Shown here in pieces: positions 15,368 through 25,016 of a DNA stretch of 64,000 nt. Where the stretch lies: contig WGLZ01000013.1 in NCBI GenBank assembly GCA_016471375.1, positions 24,267 through 88,266 on the forward strand, given 5' to 3'. This DNA is from Cyanobacteria bacterium RI_101 (GTDB taxonomy: Bacteria > Cyanobacteriota > Cyanobacteriia > Cyanobacteriales > Microcystaceae). The first letter of the stretch is position 1. Each line of letters begins with the position of its first letter. The notes beneath the pieces are model-generated. The model did no database searches and was not told the origin of the DNA. It was given only the letters and a program-made list of their open reading frames with translations. Position numbers and translations under genes: made by a program.

Positions 15368-17008
15368 TCAATCCCTCCGCGCCGTCATGGTCCAAAAAGG
15401 AAAAGTTTGGCTTGGATTAATCACCGCGCCTTGGATGTGATTCTGAGCGAAGGCAAAGTCCTTGGACTGCCAAAGGGGAATATAGGGGACGGTTTCCGCC
15501 ACCAGCGCCTGAATCACTCCCAGTAGTTCATTCCGGCGCTCGGGGTTCAGTTCCCGGCGCTGGCGGTCAATCAAGGCTAGGAGTTGGGGATTGTAATAAA
15601 AGGAGCCTTGGTTTTGAGCTCCGCCTTCAATACAGCCCTCCTCCGGGGAACCCTGGGCGCAACTGAGGAAGGGGTAGATGTAATTATCGGGGTCTAAAAA
15701 GTCGGGATACCAGTTAGAAAGGGAGCTTTCGTACAAGCCCTTGCCCACGTTTTTAAAGTAGGCCGCGGAGGCGATGCTGTTGGGTTGAAATTCCAATAAC
15801 CCCTCTAGATCTCGTTTGGCCACGGCCCGGAGAATGGCGGCCACCATGCTGGCGGGAACAGAGGTGGCGGAGTGCCAAATTTGCACCTGCAGGGGATTCT
15901 CGGCGCTGAAGCCGGATTCTCTCAGTAATTGTTTCGCCTGTTCCACATTGGCGGCGCCGTAACGGGTCTGAAACGCCGGTTGGTAGGCGCTGAAACTGTT
16001 GGGAATTAAGCTATACAAGGGTTCCGCTAGTCCCCGCATGACCCGTTCATTGAGGAGATCCCGATCCACCAGCGCCGCGATGGCTTGGCGGACCTGGGGC
16101 GATTTCAGCGCCGGTTGTTGGGTGTTGAGCGCCAAAAAATTAATCACCAATCCCGGCGCTTCGATCACTTGCCCTTTCCCCGCTTTGGCGTCGGCTTGGA
16201 GGGTTTTTACCTGTTGGGCCACCAGGGATTGATAAGCCACATCCACGGCGCCGGTGCGGAAGGCGTTAAACAAGTTAGCGGGGTTGCCGGGGAAGAGTTG
16301 CAGGTTAATCCCTTGATTTTTGGGCTTTTCGCCCCAGTAGTCCGGGAAGGGGGTTAATTTGAGGGAATCGCTACTGAAACTGGCGAGTTGGTAGGGCCCA
16401 GTGCCGGCGAATTGATCCGGTAAAAATTTTCCTTCTCCGAGTTCATAGGTCTGGGGAGAAACCGCGCAGGCGCCGGGAAAAGCTAGGAGAGCGGGAAACG
16501 CCGCAAAGGGCTTCTTCAGCGTCAGGGTTAACTCGTACTCTCCCGTGGTTTCAATCTGATCGACAGTATCCGCCAGTAAAAAAGAAGGCTCGCCGCCGTT
16601 TTCGATAAAGCGCCGCAGGGAAAAGGCCATGGCCTCCGCGTTAAAAACGGCGCCGTCGTGGAACTTGACCCCGGTTCTTAACGGAATCGTATAGCGGAGA
16701 CCGTCGGCGCTCAGTTGGGGAAAGTCCGCCGCCAGTTGGGGCTGGAGTTCCGTTGTTCCTAATTTATAGGTGTAAAGGGTTTCCCCCAGGTTATAGATGA
16801 CCATCAACCCCGCCAGGTCATAAGTATCGGCGGGATCAATGGTTCGAGGTTTGAGGACGGTGCCCAGGGTAATGACCTCGGGGTCGGCGCGGTCGGGAGT
16901 AACCGTAGGGGCGGCGCCGCAGGCGGGGAGAAAGAGCAAACTCCAAACCAGCGCCCAAATTAACCCCAACCGGCGCCAGTCGAAGGGGCTAGACAGTCGC
17001 CGGAGCAT
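15368..17008 (-). CDS. ABC transporter substrate-binding lipoprotein (SBP family 5)
   Basis: 546 residues. A lipoprotein signal ends LFLPAC with the lipidated Cys at residue 30. The mature part is a family-5 solute-binding protein (oligopeptide/dipeptide/nickel type), with [36 protein letters not shown] and [15 protein letters not shown]. It delivers a ligand to an ABC permease in the inner membrane; no permease or ATPase gene is nearby, so the ligand cannot be inferred. Its ATG at 17008 lies 20 bases inside the end of leuA, which suggests translational coupling to leucine synthesis. Confidence 0.9.
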   Translation of the reverse strand: MLRRLSSPFDWRRLGLIWALVWSLLFLPACGAAPTVTPDRADPEVITLGTVLKPRTIDPADTYDLAGLMVIYNLGETLYTYKLGTTELQPQLAADFPQLSADGLRYTIPLRTGVKFHDGAVFNAEAMAFSLRRFIENGGEPSFLLADTVDQIETTGEYELTLTLKKPFAAFPALLAFPGACAVSPQTYELGEGKFLPDQFAGTGPYQLASFSSDSLKLTPFPDYWGEKPKNQGINLQLFPGNPANLFNAFRTGAVDVAYQSLVAQQVKTLQADAKAGKGQVIEAPGLVINFLALNTQQPALKSPQVRQAIAALVDRDLLNERVMRGLAEPLYSLIPNSFSAYQPAFQTRYGAANVEQAKQLLRESGFSAENPLQVQIWHSATSVPASMVAAILRAVAKRDLEGLLEFQPNSIASAAYFKNVGKGLYESSLSNWYPDFLDPDNYIYPFLSCAQGSPEEGCIEGGAQNQGSFYYNPQLLALIDRQRRELNPERRNELLGVIQALVAETVPYIPLWQSKDFAFAQNHIQGAVINPSQTFPFWTMTARRD

Positions 17009-18584
17009 TCTTCTCCTGAGTTTGAAGAGCGCCGTAGAGCCGGTTGAGGGCGCTGAGGTAGGCCCGGGCCGAGGCGACGATAATATCGGTGTTGGCGGCG
17101 TAGCCGCTATAGACGGCGCCGTTGTGACGCAGACGGATGGTGACTTTCCCGAGGGCGTCGATGCCTTCGGTGACGGAGGTGACGGAGAACTCGATTAACT
17201 CGTTGGGAATCTCCACCACCCGGTTAATGGCTTTATAAACCGCGTCCACCGGCCCTGTGCCAATGGCGGCGTCGGTGCGCTCTTCTCCGTCGGGGGTGCG
17301 CAAAGTCACCGTGGCGGTGGGGCGGGCGCGGTCGCCGCAGGAAACCTGCACCAGTTCTAAACGAAAGAGTTCGGGCGCTTGGCGGATTTCGTCGCTGACG
17401 ATGGCTTCCAGATCCCAGTCGGTGATTTCTTTGCGTTTGTCCGCGGTTTCTTTGAAGCGTAAAAAGGCGTTATTTAACTCCGTTTCCGAGAGTTCAAAGC
17501 CCAACTCTTTCAGGCGAGTGCGAAAGGCGTTGCGGCCGGAGAGTTTCCCCAGAACGATTTGGTTTTGGGTCAAACCGATGGACTCGGCGTCCATAATTTC
17601 GTAGGTGAGTTTATGTTTGAGCACCCCGTCCTGATGGATGCCGGACTCGTGGGCGAAGGCGTTGGCGCCGACGATGGCTTTGTTGGGCTGGACGGACATG
17701 CCCGTTAATTCCGACACCAGGCGGGAGGCGCTGTGAATCTGTTTGGTGTCAATCCGGGTTAAGGGTTCCGTCGATTCCGGCGCTCGTCCGAGGAAGGGGT
17801 TGAAGTAAGAGCGCCGCACATGGAGCGCCATCACCAATTCCTCCAGCGCCGCGTTGCCGGCCCGCTCGCCGATGCCGTTAATGGTGCATTCCAATTGTCG
17901 AGCGCCGTTTTTGACCGCTTCCAGGAAATTAGCCACCGCCAAACCCAAGTCATTGTGACCGTGGACGGAAATAATGGCTTGGTCAATATTGGGGACGTTT
18001 TCCTTAATGCCCTTAATCAAAGCGCCGAACTCCGCCGGGGTGGTATAGCCTACGGTGTCGGGGATATTGACCGTGGTAGCGCCGGCGGAAATGGCCCGCT
18101 CTAGCACTTGGTAGAGAAATTCCGGGTCGCTCCGGCCCGCGTCCTCCGGGGAAAATTCCACATCCTCAACGAAGGATTTGGCGTAGGCCACCATCTCCGG
18201 CACAATGGCTAAAACTTCCGCCCGCGTTTTTTTGAGCTTGTACTCTAAATGAATATCGGAGGTGGCTAAAAAGGTGTGGATGCGGGGTTTAGCGGCGGGC
18301 TTCAACGCTTCGGCGCAGGTTTGAATATCTTTTTGGGTGGCTCGGGCTAAACCGCAAATGGTGGGGCCGCCGACGGCGCCGACGGTTTCGGCAATCTTTT
18401 GCACCGCTTCAAAATCGCCGGGACTGGCGTAGGGAAACCCCGCTTCGATGACGTCCACCCCCAGACGAGCCAGGGCGCGGGCGATGGTCAGCTTTTCATC
18501 AACGGTGAGGGTGGCGCCGGGGGATTGTTCGCCGTCCCGGAGAGTGGTGTCGAAGATGATAACGCGGTCTGGCTGAGTCGTCAT
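16989..18584 (-). CDS. leuA: 2-isopropylmalate synthase
   Basis: 531 residues, full length for a bacterial LeuA type 1. It condenses acetyl-CoA with 2-oxoisovalerate, the first committed step of leucine synthesis (EC 2.3.3.13). The catalytic barrel starts with [14 protein letters not shown], has the metal-binding [14 protein letters not shown] and the signature [14 protein letters not shown]. The C-terminal regulatory domain binds leucine (from about 390). The gene overlaps the downstream peptide-binding protein gene by 20 bases. It is divergent from the gene at 18700. Confidence 0.96.
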   Translation of the reverse strand: MTTQPDRVIIFDTTLRDGEQSPGATLTVDEKLTIARALARLGVDVIEAGFPYASPGDFEAVQKIAETVGAVGGPTICGLARATQKDIQTCAEALKPAAKPRIHTFLATSDIHLEYKLKKTRAEVLAIVPEMVAYAKSFVEDVEFSPEDAGRSDPEFLYQVLERAISAGATTVNIPDTVGYTTPAEFGALIKGIKENVPNIDQAIISVHGHNDLGLAVANFLEAVKNGARQLECTINGIGERAGNAALEELVMALHVRRSYFNPFLGRAPESTEPLTRIDTKQIHSASRLVSELTGMSVQPNKAIVGANAFAHESGIHQDGVLKHKLTYEIMDAESIGLTQNQIVLGKLSGRNAFRTRLKELGFELSETELNNAFLRFKETADKRKEITDWDLEAIVSDEIRQAPELFRLELVQVSCGDRARPTATVTLRTPDGEERTDAAIGTGPVDAVYKAINRVVEIPNELIEFSVTSVTEGIDALGKVTIRLRHNGAVYSGYAANTDIIVASARAYLSALNRLYGALQTQEKNAPATV

Positions 18585-18699
18585 GGTTGCCTGGTTCCCC
18601 TAGGGGGGTCATGGATAGACAATAATCTTTGCATTATAGGCGACAATTTAGAGAATTGGAGTCCGGCGCTTTTCCAGTTTTTCTTGGAGATTAACCCCC

Positions 18700-19821
18700 A
18701 TGAGCGAATATCAATACTATGAATTTCAGGCGTTAGACCGTTCCCTGACGGCGGCGGAAAGGGAAAAATTGAGCGCGATTTCCAGTCGGGCCAAGGTGAC
18801 GACCCGCTCGGCGGCGTTTAACTATGGCTACAGCGACCTAGACAGCAACTTCCTCGACCTACTGGAGCGACATTTTGACATCGCCTACTACATCGCCAAC
18901 TGGGGCACTCAACAACTGGCCTTTCGTTTCCCCGCCGATTTTCTCTCTCCCCAGGCGCTAGATTCCTATTGCTTGGAAGACGTTGTGGAAGTGATTCGCC
19001 AAAAAGACAACTGGATCCTGAATTGGAACTTTAATCAAGAGGAGGGCTTTTCCTTTTGGATCGAAGGGCAAGGGCGACTGGACGCCTTAGTCGATCTGCG
19101 CCGGGAACTCTTAGCGGGGGATTATCGGCCCCTCTACCTAGCTTGGCTCAAGGGGATTCAGATCCTAGAGGAGGAGGATAAGGATAATCTTCCCGAACCC
19201 CCGATTCCCCGCGGTTTGCAAAGCCTTTCCATGGCACAAAAAGCCTTTGTTGAATTATTTGAGGTCGATCCCCATTTACTGAGCGCCGCGGCCCAACTGA
19301 GCCAGCCCCTCGGCGCCGCTTCCGCTCCCTCCTCTAAAACCTTACGCCAGGCGGTTGCCAAACTTTCCCGCTCTGATTGCGACAATTTTTTAGTGCAAAT
19401 ACTTCAGGGGGAAGAAAATGTCGGCGCTCGACTGCGCAAAAAACTTCAGCCCCATTTACCCAGCGCCGAGGAACCGGCGCCGTCCCACCGAACCGCCGGT
19501 CAACTGCTGGAGTCCGCCCGTCAAGCTCAGGAAGAGGAAGAACGCCTCGCGAAGGAAGCGGCCGTTCAAAAGAAAGTTAAATCCCTTCAGGCGTTAGCGC
19601 CGCAAGCGCCGAAGCTTTGGGACGAGGTGGATACGTTGTTGCTGGAAAGTAAGCCCCAAAACTACGACCGAGCCGTTACTATCCTCTCCCAACTGCGGGA
19701 CTTAGCGGAGTATCAAAAAACCTTGCCGGAATTCCAGCGCCGGATGACCAAGATTAGCCAACGCTACCCCAACCGGCGCTCTCTTTTAGAGAAATTTAAA
19801 AAGGCTCGGCTTATCTCTTAG
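18700..19821 (+). CDS. conserved hypothetical protein
   Basis: 373 soluble residues. The N-terminal domain starts MSEYQYYEFQALDRSLTAAE and continues with ISSRAKVTTRSAAFNY and FDIAYYIANWGTQQLAFRFP. This text is familiar from a widespread conserved hypothetical sometimes encoded beside SWIM zinc-finger proteins, but no SWIM gene is here. The C-terminal third is a charged coiled coil (QEEEERLAKEAAVQKKVK) followed by FQRRMTKISQRYPNRRSLLE. No catalytic motif is evident. Function unknown. Confidence 0.7.
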   Translation: MSEYQYYEFQALDRSLTAAEREKLSAISSRAKVTTRSAAFNYGYSDLDSNFLDLLERHFDIAYYIANWGTQQLAFRFPADFLSPQALDSYCLEDVVEVIRQKDNWILNWNFNQEEGFSFWIEGQGRLDALVDLRRELLAGDYRPLYLAWLKGIQILEEEDKDNLPEPPIPRGLQSLSMAQKAFVELFEVDPHLLSAAAQLSQPLGAASAPSSKTLRQAVAKLSRSDCDNFLVQILQGEENVGARLRKKLQPHLPSAEEPAPSHRTAGQLLESARQAQEEEERLAKEAAVQKKVKSLQALAPQAPKLWDEVDTLLLESKPQNYDRAVTILSQLRDLAEYQKTLPEFQRRMTKISQRYPNRRSLLEKFKKARLIS

Positions 19822-19936
19822 ATGCCAAAGCTAGACTGTGTACACAATAGACAAGTCTCTACCCGTAAAATTTAAGAGGGAGCCACCAATTACGGCGCTT
19901 TTCCCTCAAGCCAGACAAGCTTCCCCCATTTTAGCC

Positions 19937-20254
19937 ATGCCGCCCACCATCGAAACCGACCTAAGGGAAATCTTTGCCAAGTTCGACCAGCGTTTTGACC
20001 GTCTGGAGCAACGCCTAGACGGTCTCCAAAAAGACCTCGCCGACCTGAAAACCTCCCAACAAAAAGACATGACCGACGTAAAACTTTCCCAAGCTGAAAT
20101 CAGGGGAGATATCCAGACCCTAGACGAGAAGGTGAGCGGATTTGGGAAACGGCTTGAGAATCAGGAGTTTGTGAACCGCTCCGTTTTCGCCGCCATCCTA
20201 GTCACTATCTTGGCTGGGGCGGTCAGGTTCTTGGGATTTTTCCCTAACCCCTAA
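19937..20254 (+). CDS. small coiled-coil protein with C-terminal membrane anchor
   Basis: 105 residues from ATG 19937. An amphipathic coiled coil occupies about 8-80 (FDQRFDRLEQRLDGLQKDLA, then a second stretch from KLSQAEIRGD). It is followed by one transmembrane helix near the end (SVFAAILVTILAGAVRFLGF). This tail-anchored architecture is common and poorly characterised in cyanobacteria. A longer version starting at a GTG at 19838 is less likely because the extra 33 residues are not protein-like. Function unknown. Confidence 0.6.
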   Translation: MPPTIETDLREIFAKFDQRFDRLEQRLDGLQKDLADLKTSQQKDMTDVKLSQAEIRGDIQTLDEKVSGFGKRLENQEFVNRSVFAAILVTILAGAVRFLGFFPNP

Positions 20255-20301
20255 AATCGAAGCGAAGGCTAAGGGAGATAAAACCGAAGCGCGACGAGAA
20301 G

Positions 20302-20817
20302 TTAAGGCCCCGTTAAGCGCCGACCCTGCCGATCCACCACCATAATGTCCCATTGCCCGTCCTTGGCCACTTCAAAGGCCAGCCGTTGACCGTCGGCGCT
20401 GAGGTTCGGGCGCCGGGTTTCCCCTAAGACGTCGGCGGTTAAATTGCGCTTTTGTTGGGTCTGACGGTCGTAGAGGTAAATGTCGGTTTTACCCTGACGG
20501 CTGAGGCTAAAGGCTAGATAGCGCCCATCGGCGGAAATACTGGGATGGGAAACCACTTCGTCCAAGGCGTTTAACCCCGGTAGGGTTTCCAGCGTGCGGG
20601 TCTGGATATTAAACACATAGACGCCCTGATAGCCGTTGCGGTCGGAAACAAAGGTCAAAAACGGCGGCGCTAGCTGGGGAGAGTTTTCTTCGGCGGGGCT
20701 GTTTAAACTCCGTCCGCCCCGGTCAAAGGGAAAATTAAGGTAGCGGGGATAGCCGCCGCAGGCCGTCAGGCTGAGGGAAATTAAGCTGAGCGCGACCCAG
20801 AGCCGTCTCCTAGGCAT
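20302..20817 (-). CDS. TolB-like beta-propeller lipoprotein, short
   Basis: 171 residues from ATG 20817. The lipoprotein signal is ALSLISLSLTAC with Cys at residue 20. The mature part has about three PD40-type propeller blades: FVSDRNGYQGVYVFNIQTR, PSISADGRYLAFSLSRQGKT and PNLSADGQRLAFEVAKDGQW. TolB has a full six-bladed propeller plus an N-terminal domain, so this is only a partial propeller and not a true TolB. An upstream in-frame start at 20907 lies inside a dispersed repeat and is not used. Likely an outer-membrane or periplasmic binding protein of unknown partner. Confidence 0.75.
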   Translation of the reverse strand: MPRRRLWVALSLISLSLTACGGYPRYLNFPFDRGGRSLNSPAEENSPQLAPPFLTFVSDRNGYQGVYVFNIQTRTLETLPGLNALDEVVSHPSISADGRYLAFSLSRQGKTDIYLYDRQTQQKRNLTADVLGETRRPNLSADGQRLAFEVAKDGQWDIMVVDRQGRRLTGP

Positions 20818-21171
20818 GGGAAAACTAAATTGACTTTTAGAAAACAAGGCGTTTCTTTTGCCCTCATCCCCCAGCCCCTTCTCCCAGAGCGGGAGAAGGG
20901 GAGTCAAAGTCCCTCTCTCTCTTTGGGAGAGGGATTTAGGGTGAGGGTCAAAGTTTGAAGCGTACTAGTGATAAGAGCTAGATGATCCCATCCTCGCATC
21001 CTAGCGGAAACCGGGCGCCCAGCGCCGGAATGTGAAGAAAGTTAACTAAATCTAAAGCTTGATTACAAAAACCGGGGTTTCGGCGCCGTTTCCCTAGGGG
21101 TAATGATAGTTTAGGGAGCACCGCTTTTAACAACCCGCTCAAATTTTTAGCAAACGCCCTTTAAATTTGCC
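20818..21171. other. intergenic region with a dispersed repeat
   Basis: About 350 bases between the TolB-like lipoprotein start and the 58-residue membrane protein. The left third is the palindromic repeat at 20861-20948. The rest has no supported gene, and I saw no clear promoter. Confidence 0.5.
20861..20948. repeat. dispersed palindromic repeat of a common cyanobacterial type
   Basis: Starts CCCTCATCCCCCAGCCCC and ends GGGATTTAGGGTGAGGG. It contains two internal hairpins, CTTCTCCCAGAGCGGGAGAAG and CCCTCTCTCTCTTTGGGAGAGGG (the first perfect, the second imperfect). Repeats of this kind occur in many copies in filamentous and unicellular cyanobacterial genomes and carry no gene. Confidence 0.75.
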
Positions 21172-21348
21172 ATGTATAACCAACAGCCCCAAAAAGATTT
21201 AGTCAGCGCCGCTTTAACCGCCGCCCTCGGCGCTGGGATTGTCACCACCTTCGCCGTGGGTCAGGGACAACACCCCGCTCAAGGCTTAATCATCACGGCG
21301 CTGGCGGCGCTTCTGGGAGTGGCCTGCTACCACTGGGATTTGTTTTAG
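21172..21348 (+). CDS. small membrane protein, 58 residues
   Basis: ATG at 21172, TAG at 21346-21348. After a polar start (MYNQQPQKDLVSAALTAAL) it has two hydrophobic segments (LTAALGAGIVTTFAV and GLIITALAALLGVACY) separated by a short polar loop (GQGQHPAQ), so it is probably a two-helix hairpin in the membrane. The reading frame has normal local codon use, including the GGCGCT/AGCGCC core. No family recognised with certainty. It stands alone between an intergenic repeat and the DUF760 gene. Confidence 0.55.
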   Translation: MYNQQPQKDLVSAALTAALGAGIVTTFAVGQGQHPAQGLIITALAALLGVACYHWDLF

Positions 21349-21500
21349 GGAGAAATAACGAAAGGGGCGGTTCGGTTCTGCCCCCCTTGGCCGCGGAAAA
21401 AAGTTTGTTACAGTAAACCCACAGCCCTTCAGTCCAGAAACCCTGACCGACTCGGAAGGGCGTCCTCGGATTAAAACGCTCAGCGCCAAGGAGATCAGCC

Positions 21501-21842
21501 GTGAACCCAGAAGCCAACAGACCTCAAAATTTTTTTAGCCCGACGGACTCCAATAACAGCGAGAGTCTCTGGGACTATGTCCAGACCCTGAGTCAGGAAA
21601 CCATCGCCCAACTGTCCCGCCCCGAGTCCCCGGAGGTGTTTCAGGTGATGGAGCGCAATATCATCGGCTTGTTGGGTAATTTGCCCCCGGAACAGTTTGG
21701 CGTCACCATTAGCACCAGTCGGGAGAGCCTCGGGCGCCTCCTAGCCTCCGCCATGATGAGCGGCTATTTCCTTCGCAACGCCGAACAGCGCCTCGGATTT
21801 GAACAAACTTTACACATCGCCAGCGGCGCCGGCGAAGATTAA
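21501..21842 (+). CDS. DUF760 family protein
   Basis: 113 residues from a GTG start. The core LWDYVQTLSQETIAQLSRP, then VFQVMERNIIGLLGNLP and SRESLGRLLASAMMSGYFL, is the DUF760 signature shared by cyanobacteria and chloroplasts; some plant members affect chloroplast protein turnover, but the bacterial function is unknown. The protein is soluble and helical. The GTG start gives the expected short polar N-terminus. The mutY frame starts inside its 3' end. Confidence 0.88.
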   Translation: MNPEANRPQNFFSPTDSNNSESLWDYVQTLSQETIAQLSRPESPEVFQVMERNIIGLLGNLPPEQFGVTISTSRESLGRLLASAMMSGYFLRNAEQRLGFEQTLHIASGAGED

Positions 21843-22947
21843 ATCCTTACCGAAGGAATTTTTACGGGAGTCCCTGTTAGTTTGGTACCGAACTCAGGGA
21901 CGCAAACTGCCCTGGCGAGAAACCCAAGATCCCTACGCCATCTGGGTTTCGGAAATCATGCTCCAGCAGACCCAGGTGAAAACCGTTTTACCCTACTACC
22001 GGCGCTGGTTAGACCGGTTTCCCTCCCTCACGGACTTAGCTCAAGCGGAGTTGGAGTCGGTGCTAAAAGTTTGGGAAGGGCTGGGCTACTACGCTCGGGC
22101 CCGCCATCTTCATCGGGCCGCTCAAATTATTGAACAGGACTATGGCGGAGCCTTTCCCCAAACCCTAGAGGCGGCGCTGAAACTGCCCGGTATCGGCCGG
22201 AGCACCGCGGGCGGTATCCTCAGTTCCGCCTTTCACTTGCCAGTTCCCATTCTCGACGGCAACGTTAAACGAGTTTTAGCCCGTTTAATCGCCCTCCCGG
22301 TTCCGCCCCAAAAAGCTTTGCCCGAACTATGGATAGTTTCGGAAACCCTACTCCCGCCCCAAGCGCCAAAGGAATGGAATCAGGCGCTGATGGATCTCGG
22401 CGCGCTGGTCTGCGTCCGGCGCCGGCCCCTCTGCGGAGATTGCCCCTGGTCCGCCGTTTGTTTAGCCTATGCTCAGGGATCACAACATCAACTGCCTCAA
22501 ACCATGACCAAAGCGCCTCTCCCCCACAAACGCATCGGCGTCGCCGTGATTGTGAAAGAAAACCAGCAATTTTTAGTAGACCGGCGCCCGCCCCAGGGCT
22601 TACTGGGGGGACTCTGGGAATTTCCGGGGGGCAAAATCGAAGCGGGGGAAACCGTGGCGGATTGTATTCGCCGGGAAATTCGGGAGGAACTGGCGCTAGA
22701 AATTGAGGTCGGAGAGGAATTAATCGTGATTGACCACGCCTACACCCATTTTCGGGTCACCCTCTACGTTTACCTCTGCGGCTATTTAGGCGGGGAACCC
22801 CAGGCGCTGGCCTGCGAGGAAGTCCGTTGGGTCAATTTGGAGGAATTAGCAACCTTGCCCTTCCCCGCGGCTAACCAAAAAATAATCGACGCCCTCCGTC
22901 GGCGCTGGAGCCAAGAGACCAGAACGGCGCCGGGACTTTCAGCCTAG
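21799..22947 (+). CDS. mutY: A/G-specific adenine glycosylase with C-terminal Nudix domain
   Basis: About 382 residues if translation begins at TTG 21799, which overlaps the DUF760 gene by 44 bases; no ATG is available before the conserved WYRTQGRKLPWRETQDPY. The glycosylase domain includes EIMLQQTQVKTVLPYY and the HhH motif LPGIGRSTAGGI. The 4Fe-4S cluster is C-x6-C-x2-C-x5-C in CVRRRPLCGDCPWSAVC. It removes adenine opposite 8-oxoguanine. From about 240 on there is a MutT-like domain whose Nudix box (GGKIEAGETV ... RREIREEL) is nearly complete; only the late Gly is replaced. In most MutY proteins this domain only reads 8-oxoG and has lost the box, so a second hydrolase activity is possible. 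Confidence 0.92.
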   Translation: MNKLYTSPAAPAKIKSLPKEFLRESLLVWYRTQGRKLPWRETQDPYAIWVSEIMLQQTQVKTVLPYYRRWLDRFPSLTDLAQAELESVLKVWEGLGYYARARHLHRAAQIIEQDYGGAFPQTLEAALKLPGIGRSTAGGILSSAFHLPVPILDGNVKRVLARLIALPVPPQKALPELWIVSETLLPPQAPKEWNQALMDLGALVCVRRRPLCGDCPWSAVCLAYAQGSQHQLPQTMTKAPLPHKRIGVAVIVKENQQFLVDRRPPQGLLGGLWEFPGGKIEAGETVADCIRREIREELALEIEVGEELIVIDHAYTHFRVTLYVYLCGYLGGEPQALACEEVRWVNLEELATLPFPAANQKIIDALRRRWSQETRTAPGLSA

Positions 22948-23010
22948 GGCGTTCTTGGTTAGAATAAAGGGCTAAACATCAACCGTCAATTAAGCATCCG
23001 ATTCGCGACC

Positions 23011-23469
23011 ATGACCAGCGCCCCGAGCCAATCCCCCGAGTCCGCACCCCCGTCCTTAACCGCGGAAGAAGCCTTCCAGCAGGGGATGGAACGCTACGAA
23101 GCCGGGGAAGCGCCCCAGACCCTCATCCCTTGGTTTAAGGAGATTTGCGACCGAGCGCCGAAAAACGCCACGGCTTGGAGTTGTCTGGCTTGGCTCTATC
23201 TACTGGCGGACCGGCCTTCCCCGGCGCTGAAGGCGGCCCAGCGGGCGGTTAAGATCGACGCCAAGCACCCCCAGGCTCAGGTTAACTTGGCGCTGGCCAT
23301 GTTGGCGGCGAAACGCTCCGGGGTTCGTCCCCACGTCGAACTGGCGGCCCAAATTATGTCTCTAGACCAGGAGTTGTCCAAAATCGTGCTGGAGAGTTTG
23401 GAAGACGGTCTTCAGCGGAAACCGGATTGGGAGGACGCCAAACGGGTTCAGAAATGGCTTTTGGGATAA
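23011..23469 (+). CDS. tetratricopeptide repeat protein
   Basis: 152 residues, soluble, with about two and a half TPR units: AEEAFQQGMERYEAGEAPQT, NATAWSCLAWLYLLADRPSP and HPQAQVNLALAMLAAKRSGV. A helical C-terminal part ends QKWLLG. TPRs bind partner proteins; nothing identifies the partner. It lies between mutY and icd on the same strand but with gaps of 63 and 89 bases, so its own promoter is possible. Confidence 0.78.
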   Translation: MTSAPSQSPESAPPSLTAEEAFQQGMERYEAGEAPQTLIPWFKEICDRAPKNATAWSCLAWLYLLADRPSPALKAAQRAVKIDAKHPQAQVNLALAMLAAKRSGVRPHVELAAQIMSLDQELSKIVLESLEDGLQRKPDWEDAKRVQKWLLG

Positions 23470-23558
23470 TTCCGGCGCTTTTGCAACCTTGATTGCAGTC
23501 CGCCCCAAACAATGGCGGTAAGATGCGAAAATCATCCTTCAGTTGCAATGGCAGGTCT

Positions 23559-24986
23559 ATGTACGACAAACTTCAGCCCCCCGGCGCCGGCTCTAAAATT
23601 ACCTTCGCGGACGGCAAACCCCAGGTGCCCAACGATCCGATTATTCCCTTCATCCGCGGAGACGGCACCGGCGTGGATATTTGGCCCGCGACCCAAAAAG
23701 TCCTCGACGCCGCGGTAGCCCAGGCCTACGGGGGCGAGCGCCAAATCCATTGGTTTAAAGTGTACGCCGGGGACGAAGCCTGCGACCTCTACGGCACCTA
23801 TCAGTATTTGCCGGAAGACACCCTCAAGGCCATCGGCGAGTACGGCGTCGCCATTAAAGGCCCCCTGACCACCCCCATCGGCGGCGGCATTCGTTCTTTA
23901 AACGTGGCTCTACGGCAAATTTTTGACCTCTACGCCTGCGTCCGTCCCTGTCGCTACTACCCCGGCGTCCCCTCTCCCCACAAGTCCCCTGAAAAGTTAG
24001 ACGTGATCGTCTATCGAGAGAATACGGAAGATATTTACCTCGGCATCGAATGGAAGCAGGGAAGCCCCATCGCCGACCAACTCATTCATCTACTAAATAC
24101 GGAACTGATCCCCGCCACCCCGGAGCACGGTAAAAAACAAATCCCCCTGGATTCCGGCATTGGCATTAAACCCATCAGTAAAAGCGGCTCCCAGCGCCTG
24201 GTGCGGCGGGCCATCCAACACGCCCTCAAGTTGCCCCCCGCTAAACAACAAGTAACGCTGGTTCATAAAGGCAACATCATGAAATACACCGAAGGCGCCT
24301 TCCGGGATTGGGGCTACGAATTGGCGACGACGGAATTTCGGGCCGAGTGCGTGACGGAGCGGGAGTCTTGGATTTTAGATAATCAAGACCGGAACCCCGA
24401 CCTTTCCCTAGAAGACAACGCCCGCAAAATCGAGCCGGGTTACGATGCCCTGACGGAGGAGAAAAAAGCCGCGGTCCGGGCCGAAGTTTCCGAAGTTTTA
24501 ACTCAGATCGGCGCTAGCCACGGTCAGGGGCAATGGAAAACTAAAATTATGGTCAACGACCGCATCGCCGACAGTATTTTCCAACAAATCCAAACCCGCC
24601 CCGACGAGTACTCCATCCTCGCCACCATGAACCTCAACGGCGATTACCTCTCCGACGCCGCCGCGGCCATTGTGGGGGGTCTGGGCATGGGCCCCGGCGC
24701 CAACATCGGCGACCGAGCGGCTATTTTTGAAGCCACCCACGGCACGGCGCCGAAACACGCCGGGTTAGACCGGATTAACCCCGGCTCGGTGATTCTTTCC
24801 GGGGTGATGATGTTGGAATTTCTGGGCTGGCAGGAGGCGGCGGATCTGATTAAAAAAGGGATCGGCGCCGCCATCGCTAATCGGGAGGTCACCTACGATT
24901 TAGCCCGCCTGATGGAACCCCCCGTCAATCCGCCCCTCAAGTGTTCCGCCTTCGCCCAGGCGATTATCGACCATTTTGGCGATTAA
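23559..24986 (+). CDS. icd: NADP-dependent isocitrate dehydrogenase
   Basis: 475 residues, the usual size of the cyanobacterial enzyme. It converts isocitrate to 2-oxoglutarate (EC 1.1.1.42), the carbon skeleton for nitrogen assimilation. Landmarks are [25 protein letters not shown] text near 150 ([18 protein letters not shown]), the Ser-containing [31 protein letters not shown] and [11 protein letters not shown]. An in-frame upstream ATG (23493) gives an N-terminal extension without family support, so ATG 23559 is used. The menD gene starts 30 bases downstream. Confidence 0.95.
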   Translation: MYDKLQPPGAGSKITFADGKPQVPNDPIIPFIRGDGTGVDIWPATQKVLDAAVAQAYGGERQIHWFKVYAGDEACDLYGTYQYLPEDTLKAIGEYGVAIKGPLTTPIGGGIRSLNVALRQIFDLYACVRPCRYYPGVPSPHKSPEKLDVIVYRENTEDIYLGIEWKQGSPIADQLIHLLNTELIPATPEHGKKQIPLDSGIGIKPISKSGSQRLVRRAIQHALKLPPAKQQVTLVHKGNIMKYTEGAFRDWGYELATTEFRAECVTERESWILDNQDRNPDLSLEDNARKIEPGYDALTEEKKAAVRAEVSEVLTQIGASHGQGQWKTKIMVNDRIADSIFQQIQTRPDEYSILATMNLNGDYLSDAAAAIVGGLGMGPGANIGDRAAIFEATHGTAPKHAGLDRINPGSVILSGVMMLEFLGWQEAADLIKKGIGAAIANREVTYDLARLMEPPVNPPLKCSAFAQAIIDHFGD

Positions 24987-25016
24987 GCCCCGGCGCTCCG
25001 CCCATTCCGCCCCTCG

